The notes beneath the pieces are model-generated. The model saw only the letters and a list, made by a program, of their open reading frames with translations, had not been told where the DNA came from and ran no database searches. Below are positions 36,301 to 45,035 of a stretch of 64,000 nucleotides of DNA, one piece after another (positions within the stretch are counted from its first letter, which is position 1; each line of letters begins with the position of its first letter). The DNA comes from an uncultured Porphyromonadaceae bacterium. GTDB taxonomy: Bacteria > Bacteroidota > Bacteroidia > Bacteroidales > Muribaculaceae. The stretch is from positions 62,001 to 126,000 of the forward strand of contig CALKRW010000048.1 in assembly GCA_937989585.1 (NCBI GenBank). The letters are read 5' to 3'. Both the position numbers and the translations under genes were made by a program.

Positions 36301-36879
36301 ATGTTGACATATAACACTCAACTGAAAGAACTTATCCTGCCTGAGTACGGACGTAACATACAGCAGATGGTTGACTATTGCATGACCATAGAGGACCGAG
36401 ACGAGCGTACTCGCTGCGCAAATACAATAGTCAATACCATGCGTACGCTGTTCCCCGACCAGCGCAGTGACGATGCTAACCGCAAGTTCTGGGATCATCT
36501 CGCCCTAATGAGTGGGTATAAACTTGACATTGACTGGCCTGTTGAAATTGTTCGTCCGGCAGACCTTGAGCCCAGACCTGACCCGGTTATTCTTGACGAA
36601 AGCCCTATTTTGGCCCGTCAGTACGGCAAGAATCTCGAGCGAATGATTTATCTTGCCGCAGAAATGCCTGAAAGCGAGGACCGGTGGGCGCTTGTCACCC
36701 TCATAGCCTCACAAATGAAAAAAATGATGCTGGAGGCCGGGATGAATGATCTGTCCGATGAACGCGTTTTCGAGGAACTTGCATATATTTCCGAAGGACG
36801 GATTCTGATAAACCCCGATGACATGCCATTGCATGAGTTCATTGCCGCTCCTCGATCCAAAAAGAAAAAAAAGAAATAA
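36301..36879 (+). CDS. DUF4290 family protein
   Basis: 192-residue cytosolic protein of the Bacteroidota-specific DUF4290 family: YNTQLKELILPEYGRNIQQM at the start, FPDQRSDDANRKFWDHLALM, and an internal echo of the N-terminus, ARQYGKNLERMIYLAAEM (about 102-119), which suggests an internal duplication of helical units. Ends with a Lys-rich tail (RSKKKKKK). Function unknown. It precedes rimM by 39 bp, so a link with ribosome maturation is conceivable from context only. Confidence 0.85.
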   Translation: MLTYNTQLKELILPEYGRNIQQMVDYCMTIEDRDERTRCANTIVNTMRTLFPDQRSDDANRKFWDHLALMSGYKLDIDWPVEIVRPADLEPRPDPVILDESPILARQYGKNLERMIYLAAEMPESEDRWALVTLIASQMKKMMLEAGMNDLSDERVFEELAYISEGRILINPDDMPLHEFIAAPRSKKKKKK

Positions 36880-36918
36880 GTTATACCTTATTATAAACAT
36901 TGATTCCTGCTTTCAAAT

Positions 36919-37449
36919 ATGATTGAGCGCAATTCAGTACTACGGATTGGTAAAGTCACAAAGACTCACGGCATCAAAGGCGAGATGTCCGCAGACCTTG
37001 ATGTCTACGTTGATCCTTCCGACCTCGGGTGCATGATATTTGACATGGACGGAATACTCGTTCCTTTCTTTGCCAGATCAGCGCGTCCCCGCGGGTCCGA
37101 ATCATGGCTCTTCATGCTTGACGGTATAGACTCCGACACCGAAGCCGCTGAATTTGTCGGCAAGGATATTTACGGCAAAAAAGACGACCCCATTCTTGAC
37201 CTCGATGAGGCTGAGGATGTCTTCTATCTCAGCGACCTTGTCGGCTGGAAAATAATTTGCAACAACAGGGCAATCGGGACTGTCACACATATCGAGGACT
37301 CGACCGAAAATGTCCTTTTTGTTGTACGCGACGGAAGTACAGGCAAAGAATTGCTTCTTCCGGCCAACGAAGAGTTTATCTCTGAAATCAACGAAGATAA
37401 TAAAACAATTACCCTTGATCTTCCCGAGGGCATACTTGAACTCAACTAA
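36919..37449 (+). CDS. rimM: Ribosome maturation factor RimM
   Basis: 176 residues. RimM binds the 30S head through uS19 and aids 16S maturation. N-terminal RimM barrel: LRIGKVTKTHGIKGEMSADL, the end FMLDGIDSDTEAAEFVGKDIYG; second PRC-barrel-like domain: YLSDLVGWKIICNNRAIGTV ... LLPANEEFISEINEDNKTIT-LDLPEGIL. Typical length. trmD and rpsP, common partners in other bacteria, are not adjacent. Confidence 0.93.
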   Translation: MIERNSVLRIGKVTKTHGIKGEMSADLDVYVDPSDLGCMIFDMDGILVPFFARSARPRGSESWLFMLDGIDSDTEAAEFVGKDIYGKKDDPILDLDEAEDVFYLSDLVGWKIICNNRAIGTVTHIEDSTENVLFVVRDGSTGKELLLPANEEFISEINEDNKTITLDLPEGILELN

Positions 37450-37460
37450 TTACTAATAAT

Positions 37461-37757
37461 ATGGATTTCGACGAACAGGACGCCATAAACTTCATGCAGG
37501 AGAATTCCGGCATAGAGACAAAATATTCCGATGACCAGTTACTCAACATCATCGATATAATATGGGATTATTATGAGGACAAGGGTCTACTGGACATAAG
37601 CCTTGATGACAATGCCGACAGCGAGGCCGACAACGATGACCTAATCCGCCATGTCAAAAAGATGCTCCGCAAAGACCGTCGGGCAGGTATCGCCGAGTCC
37701 GATATCGAGCCTCTGGTCATGGCCGAGATAGCCTATGAGGCTTCGCTCGAAGAATAG
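37461..37757 (+). CDS. Small acidic hypothetical protein
   Basis: 98 residues, strongly acidic (many Asp/Glu; DDNADSEADNDD in the middle), helical, no signal peptide or Cys. 11 bp after rimM, so in the same transcript. It has the look of a conserved Bacteroidales protein, but I cannot name a family. Possible protein-interaction partner; no evidence. Confidence 0.7.
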   Translation: MDFDEQDAINFMQENSGIETKYSDDQLLNIIDIIWDYYEDKGLLDISLDDNADSEADNDDLIRHVKKMLRKDRRAGIAESDIEPLVMAEIAYEASLEE

Positions 37758-37824
37758 CCTCTGAAAATCACGCTTTCTGCCATTTTCAAATTACGCTCTC
37801 CACCTCTCACCTCATCAAACCGAA

Positions 37825-38442
37825 ATGACAAAACTGACGAAATATCTGTTATTAACACTGGCTTTTGTCGCTGTCCCGTTACTTTCTTCTGGCCAGACCC
37901 CCGAAGACGATAATTACGAGACAGCCGAGCAGAACATAGCAAATCCGCCTGTGCCTCCAAAAGCCTCGGCATCGATTATCAGGCATATGGACGGTCTGGC
38001 GAAAACCCTTGGCCGACATAACTTCGATGTGCGTAAAACCCGTAAAGGCGAGGTGCTTCGTGTAATCATTACATCCGACAGGCTTTTTGATTCCAATGCC
38101 ACATCGCTCAAGACTTCAGCCAAACCCATACTGAATGCTTTCGAGGCACTTGTAAAGCGGCCTGAACTATATAAACTTGTCATACTAGGACATACTGATG
38201 ACACCGGCGACGAAATCTATTCCGACAACCTGAGCGAAGTGCGCGCCAATGCAGTAGACGAATTTTTCGAAGACATGGTTCCTGGCTCACAGTGTAATGT
38301 CATACCTTATGGAATGGGATACGACGAACCGCTGAATCCGAATAATTCCATAGAAAACCGGCGCAAGAACCGTCGCATAGAAATTTACATCATTCCGACC
38401 CAGACCCTGATTGACGTCGCACGCAAAGGTAAACTTACCTGA
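37825..38442 (+). CDS. OmpA-family protein
   Basis: 205 residues with a signal peptide (MTKLTKYLLLTLAFVAVPLLSSGQ) and an OmpA C-terminal-like domain over about residues 70-195: FDSNATSLKTSAKPILNAF, VILGHTDDTGDEIYSDNLSE (peptidoglycan-binding Asp) and SIENRRKNRRIEIYI with the conserved Arg. No beta-barrel precedes it, so it is a periplasmic peptidoglycan-associated protein rather than a porin. 67 bp after the acidic ORF. Confidence 0.88.
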   Translation: MTKLTKYLLLTLAFVAVPLLSSGQTPEDDNYETAEQNIANPPVPPKASASIIRHMDGLAKTLGRHNFDVRKTRKGEVLRVIITSDRLFDSNATSLKTSAKPILNAFEALVKRPELYKLVILGHTDDTGDEIYSDNLSEVRANAVDEFFEDMVPGSQCNVIPYGMGYDEPLNPNNSIENRRKNRRIEIYIIPTQTLIDVARKGKLT

Positions 38443-38476
38443 ATGTTTTTTACACATAATTAGACCTCGCTCCAGC

Positions 38477-38815
38477 CTATTCGGGCCTGCGATTCAAGGA
38501 ATCAAGCATCTCGACAAGTTTGGCTCGCACGCCCCGTAGCCTCTCTATGGCCTCAAAACGTTTGCTCACCCCGTCGTGATTTCGTTTGATTTCTTCCTGG
38601 GCAGCATCCAGTTTAAGGCCTTTTTCTTTGACAAGATAATATATCATGCGTATCTTCTCGATGTCATCGGGGGTATAGTAACGTGTGCCCTTATCGTTAC
38701 GGCGAGGCTTGATTACAGTAAATCGTGACTCCCAGAACCTCAGCGTCGATGCCGGAAGATTGAGAATCTCTGCGACTTCACGGATTTTATAATATTTCTT
38801 TTCAAATCGTTCCAT
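38477..38815 (-). CDS. MerR-family transcriptional regulator
   Basis: 112 residues. N-terminal winged helix-turn-helix typical of MerR: YKIREVAEILNLPASTLRFWESRF (about residues 7-30), then PRRNDKGTRYYTPDDIEKIRMI and a long dimerisation helix (about 58-105). No Cys-containing effector domain, so the signal is unknown; it resembles the short MerR proteins found widely in Bacteroidota. Divergent from alaS with overlapping promoters. Confidence 0.9.
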   Translation of the reverse strand: MERFEKKYYKIREVAEILNLPASTLRFWESRFTVIKPRRNDKGTRYYTPDDIEKIRMIYYLVKEKGLKLDAAQEEIKRNHDGVSKRFEAIERLRGVRAKLVEMLDSLNRRPE

Positions 38816-38838
38816 CTGCGGGGTATAGACTGATTTTT

Positions 38839-38869
38839 TTGCAAATGTAGCGATTTTCCACTACTTTTG
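38839..38869 (+). promoter_or_regulatory. Promoter of alaS
   Basis: TTG (38839-38841), 20 bp, TACTTTTG (38862-38869). The transcript start would be near 38875, which excludes the in-frame ATG at 38874 and supports the ATG at 38937. Confidence 0.7.
38842..38849 (-). promoter_or_regulatory. -7 element of the merR gene
   Basis: TACATTTG on the minus strand, 27 bp before the merR ATG and inside the alaS promoter spacer, so the two divergent promoters overlap. A MerR protein bound there could influence both; inference. Confidence 0.5.
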
Positions 38870-38936
38870 CACTTTGAAACCGAAAAAATATTCTAACGTA
38901 CTTTTATTAGGGAAAAACTATATCTCACAATTTTAT

Positions 38937-41564
38937 ATGAGCACGCTCACAGCAAAACAGATTCGCGAATCTTTCAAGAAATTTTTCGAGTCCAAGGGAC
39001 ACCGTATCGTTCCCTCGGCACCTATGGTCATCAAGGACGATCCGACCCTGATGTTTACTAACGCAGGAATGAACCAGTTCAAGGATATCATTCTAGGCAA
39101 CAAGACTCCCGAAAGCCGACGGGTCGCCGACTCACAGAAGTGCCTGCGAGTTTCAGGCAAGCACAACGACCTTGAGGAAGTGGGTATGGATACCTATCAC
39201 CACACCATGTTCGAAATGCTCGGCAACTGGTCGTTCGGCGATTACTTCAAAGCCGAGATCATTGACTGGGCCTGGGAATACCTCGTTGACGTTCTTGGAC
39301 TTAATCCGGATGTTCTCTACGCTACAGTATTCGAGGGCTCTCCCGAAGAAGGTCTCGAGCGCGATAATGAGGCCGCCGAAATGTGGGCGAAGCATCTCCC
39401 GGCCGACCATATCATAAACGGCAACAAGCACGACAATTTCTGGGAAATGGGCGACACTGGTCCATGTGGACCTTGCTCTGAAATACATATTGACCTTCGC
39501 CCTGAAGAAGAGCGCAAGGCTATCCCCGGAGCATCACTCGTCAACAAGGACCATCCTCAGGTCATCGAAATCTGGAATCTCGTGTTCATGCAGTACAACC
39601 GAAAGACCGACGGCTCTCTCGAACCTCTCCCAGCCCGCGTAATCGATACCGGCATGGGATTCGAACGACTCTGCATGGCGCTCCAGGGTAAGACATCAAA
39701 CTATGACACCGATGTCTTCACTCCTCTTATTAATAAGATTTCTGATCTTTCCGAAAAAAAATATGGCGTCGATTCCAAAGTCGACATTGCGATGCGTGTA
39801 ATCGCCGACCACGTCCGCACGATTGCCTTCTCGATAGCCGACTCACAGTTACCCTCCAATGCGAAGGCCGGATATGTAATACGCCGTATCCTGCGCCGCG
39901 CCGTGCGCTACGCTTATACTTTCCTTGACCAGAAGCAGGCTTTCATGTACCGACTCATCGATACACTCATCGATTCGATGGGAGAGGCATATCCGGAACT
40001 TCCAGCCCAGCGTGAACTCATAATGCGCGTGACCAAGGAAGAAGAGGATGCATTCCTCCGCACCCTCGACAAGGGTATTTCTCTACTCGACAACGTGATG
40101 CAAAAAGCACGCAAGGATGGCAAGACCGAAATCTCCGGCAAGGACGCATTCACACTTTATGACACTTACGGTTTCCCCCTCGACCTCACAATGCTTATCC
40201 TCAAGGAGAACGGCATGACTCTTGATGAAAAGGGATTCGATGAGGAAATGGCAGCCCAGAAGGCACGCGCCCGCAACGCCGCCGCAGTAGAGACTTCCGA
40301 CTGGGTCATTGTGAATGACGGCGAACAGCAGTTCGTTGGTTATGACGAGACAGAGACAGAATCAAAGATTCTCCGTTACCGTCATGTCAAACAGAAAAAC
40401 CGCGAGTTCTATCAGATTATCCTTGACCGAACACCCTTCTACGCCGAAATGGGCGGTCAGGTCGGTGACCGCGGCACTCTTACCGACAACGCCACCGGCG
40501 AAGTAATCGATATATACGACACCAAGCGCGAAAACGGCATCGGTGTCCACCTTACCACCAAACTACCCACAGTCCCCGGCGATACTTTCACCGCCGCCAT
40601 CGACATCGATGCCCGAAATGCTTCTTCCGCCAATCACTCGGCCACACACCTTCTTCACGCCGCCCTACGCCGTGTTCTGGGTACCCATGTCGAGCAGAAA
40701 GGCTCGTTCGTTTCTCCCGATGTATTGCGTTTCGACTTCTCGCACTTCCAGAAACTCACTCCCGAGCAGATTGCCGAGGTTGAGCGTCTCGCCAACATCG
40801 AAGTCCGTAAGGCAATTCCCCTCGACGAGCACCGCGAAGTGCCAATCGCCGAGGCAAGGGAAATGGGTGCTATGGCACTCTTTGGCGAGAAGTACGGCGA
40901 CAAAGTTCGTGTGATCCGTTTCGGCGATTCATGTGAACTCTGCGGTGGCGTCCATGTCGCCAACACAGGCAACATCGGTATGATCAAAATCATTTCCGAA
41001 TCCTCTATTGCTGCCGGCATCCGCCGCATCGAGGCAATCACCGGAGCAAAAGTCGAGGAACTTCTGAACTCCATCCAGCAGAACATGCGCGAGATTTCCG
41101 CAATGTTCAATAATGCGCCGAATGTAATGGCTGCTCTGCGCAAATCAATAGACGAGAATGTCGAGTTGCGCCATCAGGTCGAGGAAGCGATGAAAGAACG
41201 TGCCGCCGCACTTGCCGCAAACCTAATCGCCAAAGCAACAATCGTCAACGGCGTGAAACTCGCCATACTCACCGGTGTCCGTTTACCCGATATGGTCAAG
41301 AACGTCGCAATGACTGTCCGCCAGAATTCTTCCGAGAATACAGCGTTCATCGCTGCAACGGTCGATCCGTCCGGTAAGCCTCTGCTGACTGTGGCCTTAA
41401 CCGATGACCTTGTCGCATCCGGACTTAACGCCGGAAAGATTGCCCGTGAAGCCGCTAAATTCATCAAAGGTGGCGGCGGTGGCCAACCCGGTTTCGCCCA
41501 AGCAGGCGGTAAGGATGCCGAAGGCATGTCCCAGGCCCTCGATGCAATGAAAAGCGCCATTTGA
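38937..41564 (+). CDS. alaS: Alanine--tRNA ligase
   Basis: 875 residues from the ATG at 38937 (MSTLTAKQIRESFKKFFESKGH), matching the family length and N-terminus; an upstream in-frame ATG at 38874 is too close to the promoter. Class II core: TNAGMNQFKDI, HTMFEMLGNWSFGDYF, WNLVFMQYNR; editing domain zinc site HSATHLLH ... CELCGGVHV; C-Ala domain ending GGGGGQPGFAQAGGKD. A strong terminator follows. Confidence 0.97.
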   Translation: MSTLTAKQIRESFKKFFESKGHRIVPSAPMVIKDDPTLMFTNAGMNQFKDIILGNKTPESRRVADSQKCLRVSGKHNDLEEVGMDTYHHTMFEMLGNWSFGDYFKAEIIDWAWEYLVDVLGLNPDVLYATVFEGSPEEGLERDNEAAEMWAKHLPADHIINGNKHDNFWEMGDTGPCGPCSEIHIDLRPEEERKAIPGASLVNKDHPQVIEIWNLVFMQYNRKTDGSLEPLPARVIDTGMGFERLCMALQGKTSNYDTDVFTPLINKISDLSEKKYGVDSKVDIAMRVIADHVRTIAFSIADSQLPSNAKAGYVIRRILRRAVRYAYTFLDQKQAFMYRLIDTLIDSMGEAYPELPAQRELIMRVTKEEEDAFLRTLDKGISLLDNVMQKARKDGKTEISGKDAFTLYDTYGFPLDLTMLILKENGMTLDEKGFDEEMAAQKARARNAAAVETSDWVIVNDGEQQFVGYDETETESKILRYRHVKQKNREFYQIILDRTPFYAEMGGQVGDRGTLTDNATGEVIDIYDTKRENGIGVHLTTKLPTVPGDTFTAAIDIDARNASSANHSATHLLHAALRRVLGTHVEQKGSFVSPDVLRFDFSHFQKLTPEQIAEVERLANIEVRKAIPLDEHREVPIAEAREMGAMALFGEKYGDKVRVIRFGDSCELCGGVHVANTGNIGMIKIISESSIAAGIRRIEAITGAKVEELLNSIQQNMREISAMFNNAPNVMAALRKSIDENVELRHQVEEAMKERAAALAANLIAKATIVNGVKLAILTGVRLPDMVKNVAMTVRQNSSENTAFIAATVDPSGKPLLTVALTDDLVASGLNAGKIAREAAKFIKGGGGGQPGFAQAGGKDAEGMSQALDAMKSAI

Positions 41565-41607
41565 CTATATAACTCCATCAAGGAGTAAACATATACCAAT
41601 TATTAAA

Positions 41608-41649
41608 TAGGAGGTCGGATAGAATTCCAGGAATTCGTCCGACCTCCTA
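41608..41649 (+). terminator. Terminator after alaS
   Basis: TAGGAGGTCGGA (41608-41619) with TCCGACCTCCTA (41638-41649), 12-bp perfect arms. Inside are two GAATTC copies (41622-41627 and 41631-41636) that can pair as well. Confidence 0.85.
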
Positions 41650-41724
41650 TATTCTTATTTGTGAAATTTGGTAAAAACGGCGCTTCAATGTTAAGTTTTT
41701 GACTTCTTTGTCAAGATTTTTTCG

Positions 41725-41732
41725 TAACTTTG
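41725..41732 (+). promoter_or_regulatory. -7 element of the starch-synthase-like gene
   Basis: TAACTTTG, a full match to TAnnTTTG. TTG triplets upstream are at spacing 14 or 23, so the -33 is off-consensus. Supports the start at 41823, about 85 nt downstream. Confidence 0.5.
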
Positions 41733-41822
41733 CAGAATATTAGGAGTCTCATAATTATTCCAAACACGAGCGCGGCGATTTCTGACTCCCCCACATTACT
41801 TTTCTTAACTCCTTTCATCACG

Positions 41823-42635
41823 ATGGACATAAACAGAGCCTTATACATCTCGCAGGAAATTTCTCCTTATCTTCCCGCCACACCTATGTCGACCAAAAGT
41901 CGCAACCTCGCTCAGGGCATTCAGGAAAGCGGTGTTGAAGTACGCACCTTCATGCCCCGTTATGGCTCGATTAATGAACGTCGCAACCAACTTCACGAAG
42001 TAATACGTCTTTCCGGCCTCAACCTTGTAATCGACGATACCGACCACCCTTTGATTATCAAGGTTGCAACGCTTCAGCCATCGCGAATGCAGGTTTATTT
42101 CATTGATAGCGATGATTACTTCCTGCGTCACACGTCCAAAGGTCTTGAGACCGAAGTCGACCCGAGCGAAAACGACGAACGTCTAATGTTCTATGCCCGA
42201 GGCGTCATCGAGACTGCCAAGAAACTTCGTTGGACCCCCGACATAATTCACTGCGCCGGATGGATATCATCCCTGATTCCTCTTTACCTGCACAAGACCT
42301 ACTCCAACGACCCGACCGTACGCGATGCCAAGGTCATTTATTCGATTTTCGACAGCAAAATGCCCGAGGGTCTGGGTGAACGCGCATTGGAGAAACTGAA
42401 GATGGATGCTTTCACTGACAAGGATCTCAAAGCATTCAAAGGTCTGGACAGCATTGACACCGCCGCTCTACACCGTATCGCCATAGACTATGCCGATGCC
42501 ATTGTCCAGGCATCCGAAAACATTGACCCCGAGATTCTGGAATATGCCAAGGCTTCCGGCAAGCCGTTCCTGACCTATCAGCCGGATGACGAAACTATGG
42601 CAGCAAAATATCTCGAGTTCTACAAAACATTGTAA
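41823..42635 (+). CDS. Glycogen/starch synthase-like half protein (GT5 N-terminal domain only)
   Basis: 270 residues from the ATG at 41823. It resembles the N-terminal Rossmann domain of GT5 glycogen synthases (ALYISQEISPYLPAT, LAQGIQESGVEVRTFMPRYG, PDIIHCAGWISSLIPLYLH). The C-terminal GT-B domain is absent. The usual K-x-G-G-L loop for ADP-glucose is replaced by TPMSTKSRNLAQ. So glycogen synthesis by itself is unlikely. Short proteins of this kind, as I recall, are conserved in Bacteroidales, often next to pantothenate genes, which are not in this window. DUF4270 follows 34 bp later. Confidence 0.78.
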   Translation: MDINRALYISQEISPYLPATPMSTKSRNLAQGIQESGVEVRTFMPRYGSINERRNQLHEVIRLSGLNLVIDDTDHPLIIKVATLQPSRMQVYFIDSDDYFLRHTSKGLETEVDPSENDERLMFYARGVIETAKKLRWTPDIIHCAGWISSLIPLYLHKTYSNDPTVRDAKVIYSIFDSKMPEGLGERALEKLKMDAFTDKDLKAFKGLDSIDTAALHRIAIDYADAIVQASENIDPEILEYAKASGKPFLTYQPDDETMAAKYLEFYKTL

Positions 42636-42669
42636 AACGTCTCCACCTCACTTTTTTCAATTCTGAAAA

Positions 42670-44052
42670 ATGAGAAACCCATCAATAAAACTCCTCCTCG
42701 CCTCAGCCGTGCTCGCCGCCTCATTCGCGGCATGCAACGACGGACTGACTAACGGCAACTCGATTGTCGATGACCAGGTAAACGTTTTCATCGACACGAC
42801 ATTCACCGTTTCTGCCACTACGGTCGACAACAACGCTGTCATCTCACGCTCGATAACCGGTCTCATCGGATCCATTGATGCCGAAGGATACGGTTCGCTC
42901 AGTTCCGACTTCATTACCCAGTTCATGCCCGCGAACACAATGGACACACTGGGTGTAACGGCCTCGACAATCGATGACATCTCCCTCGTGATGCGTTACT
43001 ATACAGACGGATTTGTTGGCGACTCAGTAGTACCCATGGGTGTCGAGGTCTATCCTCTTGTACGACAACTCCCCTCTCCCATCTACTCTGATTTCGACCC
43101 GTCAGGCTACTATGACGCCTCACAGCCTCTCGGTTCGGCCATATACACCGCAACACGCGAGAATCTCACCGATTCCCTGAAAAAACTGAACTACAATCTT
43201 GTTCGCGTAAAACTTCCGGTCGAGATGGGGCGTCGCCTGTTCAACAAATTCGTCGAGGATCCTGCTGTTTTCTCCGATCCCGAAAAGTTTGCCCAGTTCT
43301 TTCCAGGACTATACATCCGCAACTCATACGGCTCCGGCCGTGTCATGCGCGTATCGCAGACGACCATCGATATGAGGTACCACTCGAACATGAAGGTTGA
43401 CGGAAAAGACACCGTCATAAACCTCAATGCCGCCTATCTTGCCGTCACCCCCGAGATTGTTTGTAACAACAACATCGAATATACCATTTCTGACGATCTT
43501 CGTTCACGGCGCGCACAAGGCCAGACTCTTCTTGTTGCCCCGGCAGGTTACGATGCCGAAATCATTTTCCCTGCCCGCGAGATCATCAGCAATTATCGCA
43601 ATACTATCGCCAACGGTCTGGGTGTAATCAATTCACTCAGTTTCGAGATTCCCGCTGAGGAAATTGCAAATGATGAAGGAATAACACCGCCGCCCTACGT
43701 TCTGATGGTTCTCAAGTCGAAGAAAGACACTTTCTTCAATGACAATAAGATTACCGACAACAAGACATCTTTCTACGCTCAGTACAATTCTTCCACCAAA
43801 TCTTATGATTTCGGATCCATGCGCGACTATCTGATGGATCTGATTAATAAAGAAGAAATTTCTGATGAGGACATAACATTCATAATTACGCCGGTAAATG
43901 TCGCCACTGAAAGCAATTCCGATTACTACGGAGGCACGAGCACATATGTAACCTCTATAACGCCCTATGTAGTACAGCCTGTCATGGCCCGTCTGCTGAT
44001 TGACAAAGCAAAAATCACTTTTGTATATTCTCGTCAGACACTTGCCCAGTAA
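42670..44052 (+). CDS. DUF4270 family lipoprotein
   Basis: 460 residues. Lipoprotein signal MRNPSIKLLLASAVLAASFAAC with lipobox; the mature protein is beta-rich with Thr/Ser/Asp-rich loops. The opening VFIDTTFTVSATTVDNNAVI and DLRSRRAQGQTLLVAPAGYDAEIIFPAREI stretches fit the Bacteroidota family DUF4270. Likely located at the outer membrane; function not known. Probably cotranscribed with the starch-synthase-like gene. Confidence 0.82.
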   Translation: MRNPSIKLLLASAVLAASFAACNDGLTNGNSIVDDQVNVFIDTTFTVSATTVDNNAVISRSITGLIGSIDAEGYGSLSSDFITQFMPANTMDTLGVTASTIDDISLVMRYYTDGFVGDSVVPMGVEVYPLVRQLPSPIYSDFDPSGYYDASQPLGSAIYTATRENLTDSLKKLNYNLVRVKLPVEMGRRLFNKFVEDPAVFSDPEKFAQFFPGLYIRNSYGSGRVMRVSQTTIDMRYHSNMKVDGKDTVINLNAAYLAVTPEIVCNNNIEYTISDDLRSRRAQGQTLLVAPAGYDAEIIFPAREIISNYRNTIANGLGVINSLSFEIPAEEIANDEGITPPPYVLMVLKSKKDTFFNDNKITDNKTSFYAQYNSSTKSYDFGSMRDYLMDLINKEEISDEDITFIITPVNVATESNSDYYGGTSTYVTSITPYVVQPVMARLLIDKAKITFVYSRQTLAQ

Positions 44053-44086
44053 GCATACTTAGACTATCCCCTGACCCCATAAATAA

Positions 44087-44119
44087 AACATCGCCGAAGA
44101 GTAAAACTTCGGCGATGTT
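44087..44119. terminator. Bidirectional terminator between the DUF4270 gene and ruvA
   Basis: AACATCGCCGAAG (44087-44099) with CTTCGGCGATGTT (44107-44119), a perfect 13-bp stem, with A run before and T run after; the genes are convergent. Confidence 0.9.
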
Positions 44120-44141
44120 ATTTTTATGCATCGAGACAAAC

Positions 44142-44732
44142 CTATAACATCGAAAGGGATTTTTTTATAGCAGCCTCAAGTGGAGTGCCGGGATCAGCAT
44201 CGTATATCGCATTCAACACTTTCTGACTCTGTGCCCGTGCAAAACCAAGCATGGTAAGAGCGGCAAGCGCCTCATCGAAATCATCGATTCGCTTTGTCAT
44301 GGGCAAGCCCGTTATTGCGCCGGCAGAAGTCTGATTGATTTTATCACGAAGGTCCACGATTATACGTTCGGCTGTCTTTCCACCTATACCCTTTACAGCC
44401 TTCAACTTCTTGACATCGCCATTGGCTATTATCGACTCCAGTTCGGCAGGAGTATAAGACGACAGGACAATCCGTGCTGTCATGGCCCCGACTCCGGACA
44501 CAGAAATCAACAGGCGGAAAAGTTCCCGCTCCACTTCGTCGGCAAAACCAAAAAGTGTCCATGCATCTTCTCTTACAACAAGATGCGTAAACAAACGCGT
44601 CTTTTCTTTTCCTTGAATAGTCGTATATGTGTTTAGAGATATATTCAAGATATAGCCTATGCCTCCCGATGTCTCGATGACTACGGTTGTCGGCTGGAGA
44701 TTGGTGATATTTCCGTAAATTGATTCGTACAT
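44142..44732 (-). CDS. ruvA: Holliday junction branch migration protein RuvA
   Basis: 196 residues. Tetrameric junction-binding subunit of RuvABC. N-terminal OB domain (MYESIYGNITNLQPTTVVIE), two helix-hairpin-helix motifs (LLISVSGVGAMTARIVLSSY; LKAVKGIGGKTAERIIVDLRDK), and the C-terminal RuvB-binding helices (FDEALAALTMLGFARAQSQKVL). Standard length. No ruvB nearby. Confidence 0.96.
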   Translation of the reverse strand: MYESIYGNITNLQPTTVVIETSGGIGYILNISLNTYTTIQGKEKTRLFTHLVVREDAWTLFGFADEVERELFRLLISVSGVGAMTARIVLSSYTPAELESIIANGDVKKLKAVKGIGGKTAERIIVDLRDKINQTSAGAITGLPMTKRIDDFDEALAALTMLGFARAQSQKVLNAIYDADPGTPLEAAIKKSLSML

Positions 44733-44815
44733 TGTTATCCGTTAATATTAAATTCATACTGCAGGCAGCCTCCCGAAACAAATCAGGAATCCTGCCCCAT
44801 TAAATTTTCTTCCTA

Positions 44816-44823
44816 CAAAGTTA
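44816..44823 (-). promoter_or_regulatory. -7 element of ruvA
   Basis: TAACTTTG on the minus strand, 83 bp before the ruvA ATG. Confidence 0.5.
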
Positions 44824-44919
44824 AATATTTTCAATCTGAATTCCTTGCAAAGTTTGCTAAAGCGTTCGAGTCATCCGATTTTTTATGAGCATTTAAGCGA
44901 CTTTTAGCAGAATTTTTAT

Positions 44920-44927
44920 TAAGTTTG
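44920..44927 (+). promoter_or_regulatory. -7 element of yicC-gmk-nadD
   Basis: TAAGTTTG, match to TAnnTTTG. It excludes the in-frame start at 44925, which lies within it. Confidence 0.5.
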
Positions 44928-45035
44928 CATCTGAATTGTAACAATACCGTTTATGCACCGGGGCCGGTTTACTCCATTGCCGACACCTCTCTGCGGTATT
45001 TTTCAGATATAAATTTTATTAACAACACAGGCTAT

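Larger units (their letters stand above)
44733..45035. other. 303-bp region between divergent ruvA and yicC
   Basis: Holds a -7 element in each direction (44816-44823 minus; 44920-44927 plus). The yicC leader would be about 100 nt and includes a GC-rich stretch near 44956-45000. No gene product recognised. Confidence 0.5.

Noticed and set aside
41622..41636. Two GAATTC sites as a special element
   Set aside because: They are the inner part of the alaS terminator stem and are explained by its self-complementarity.
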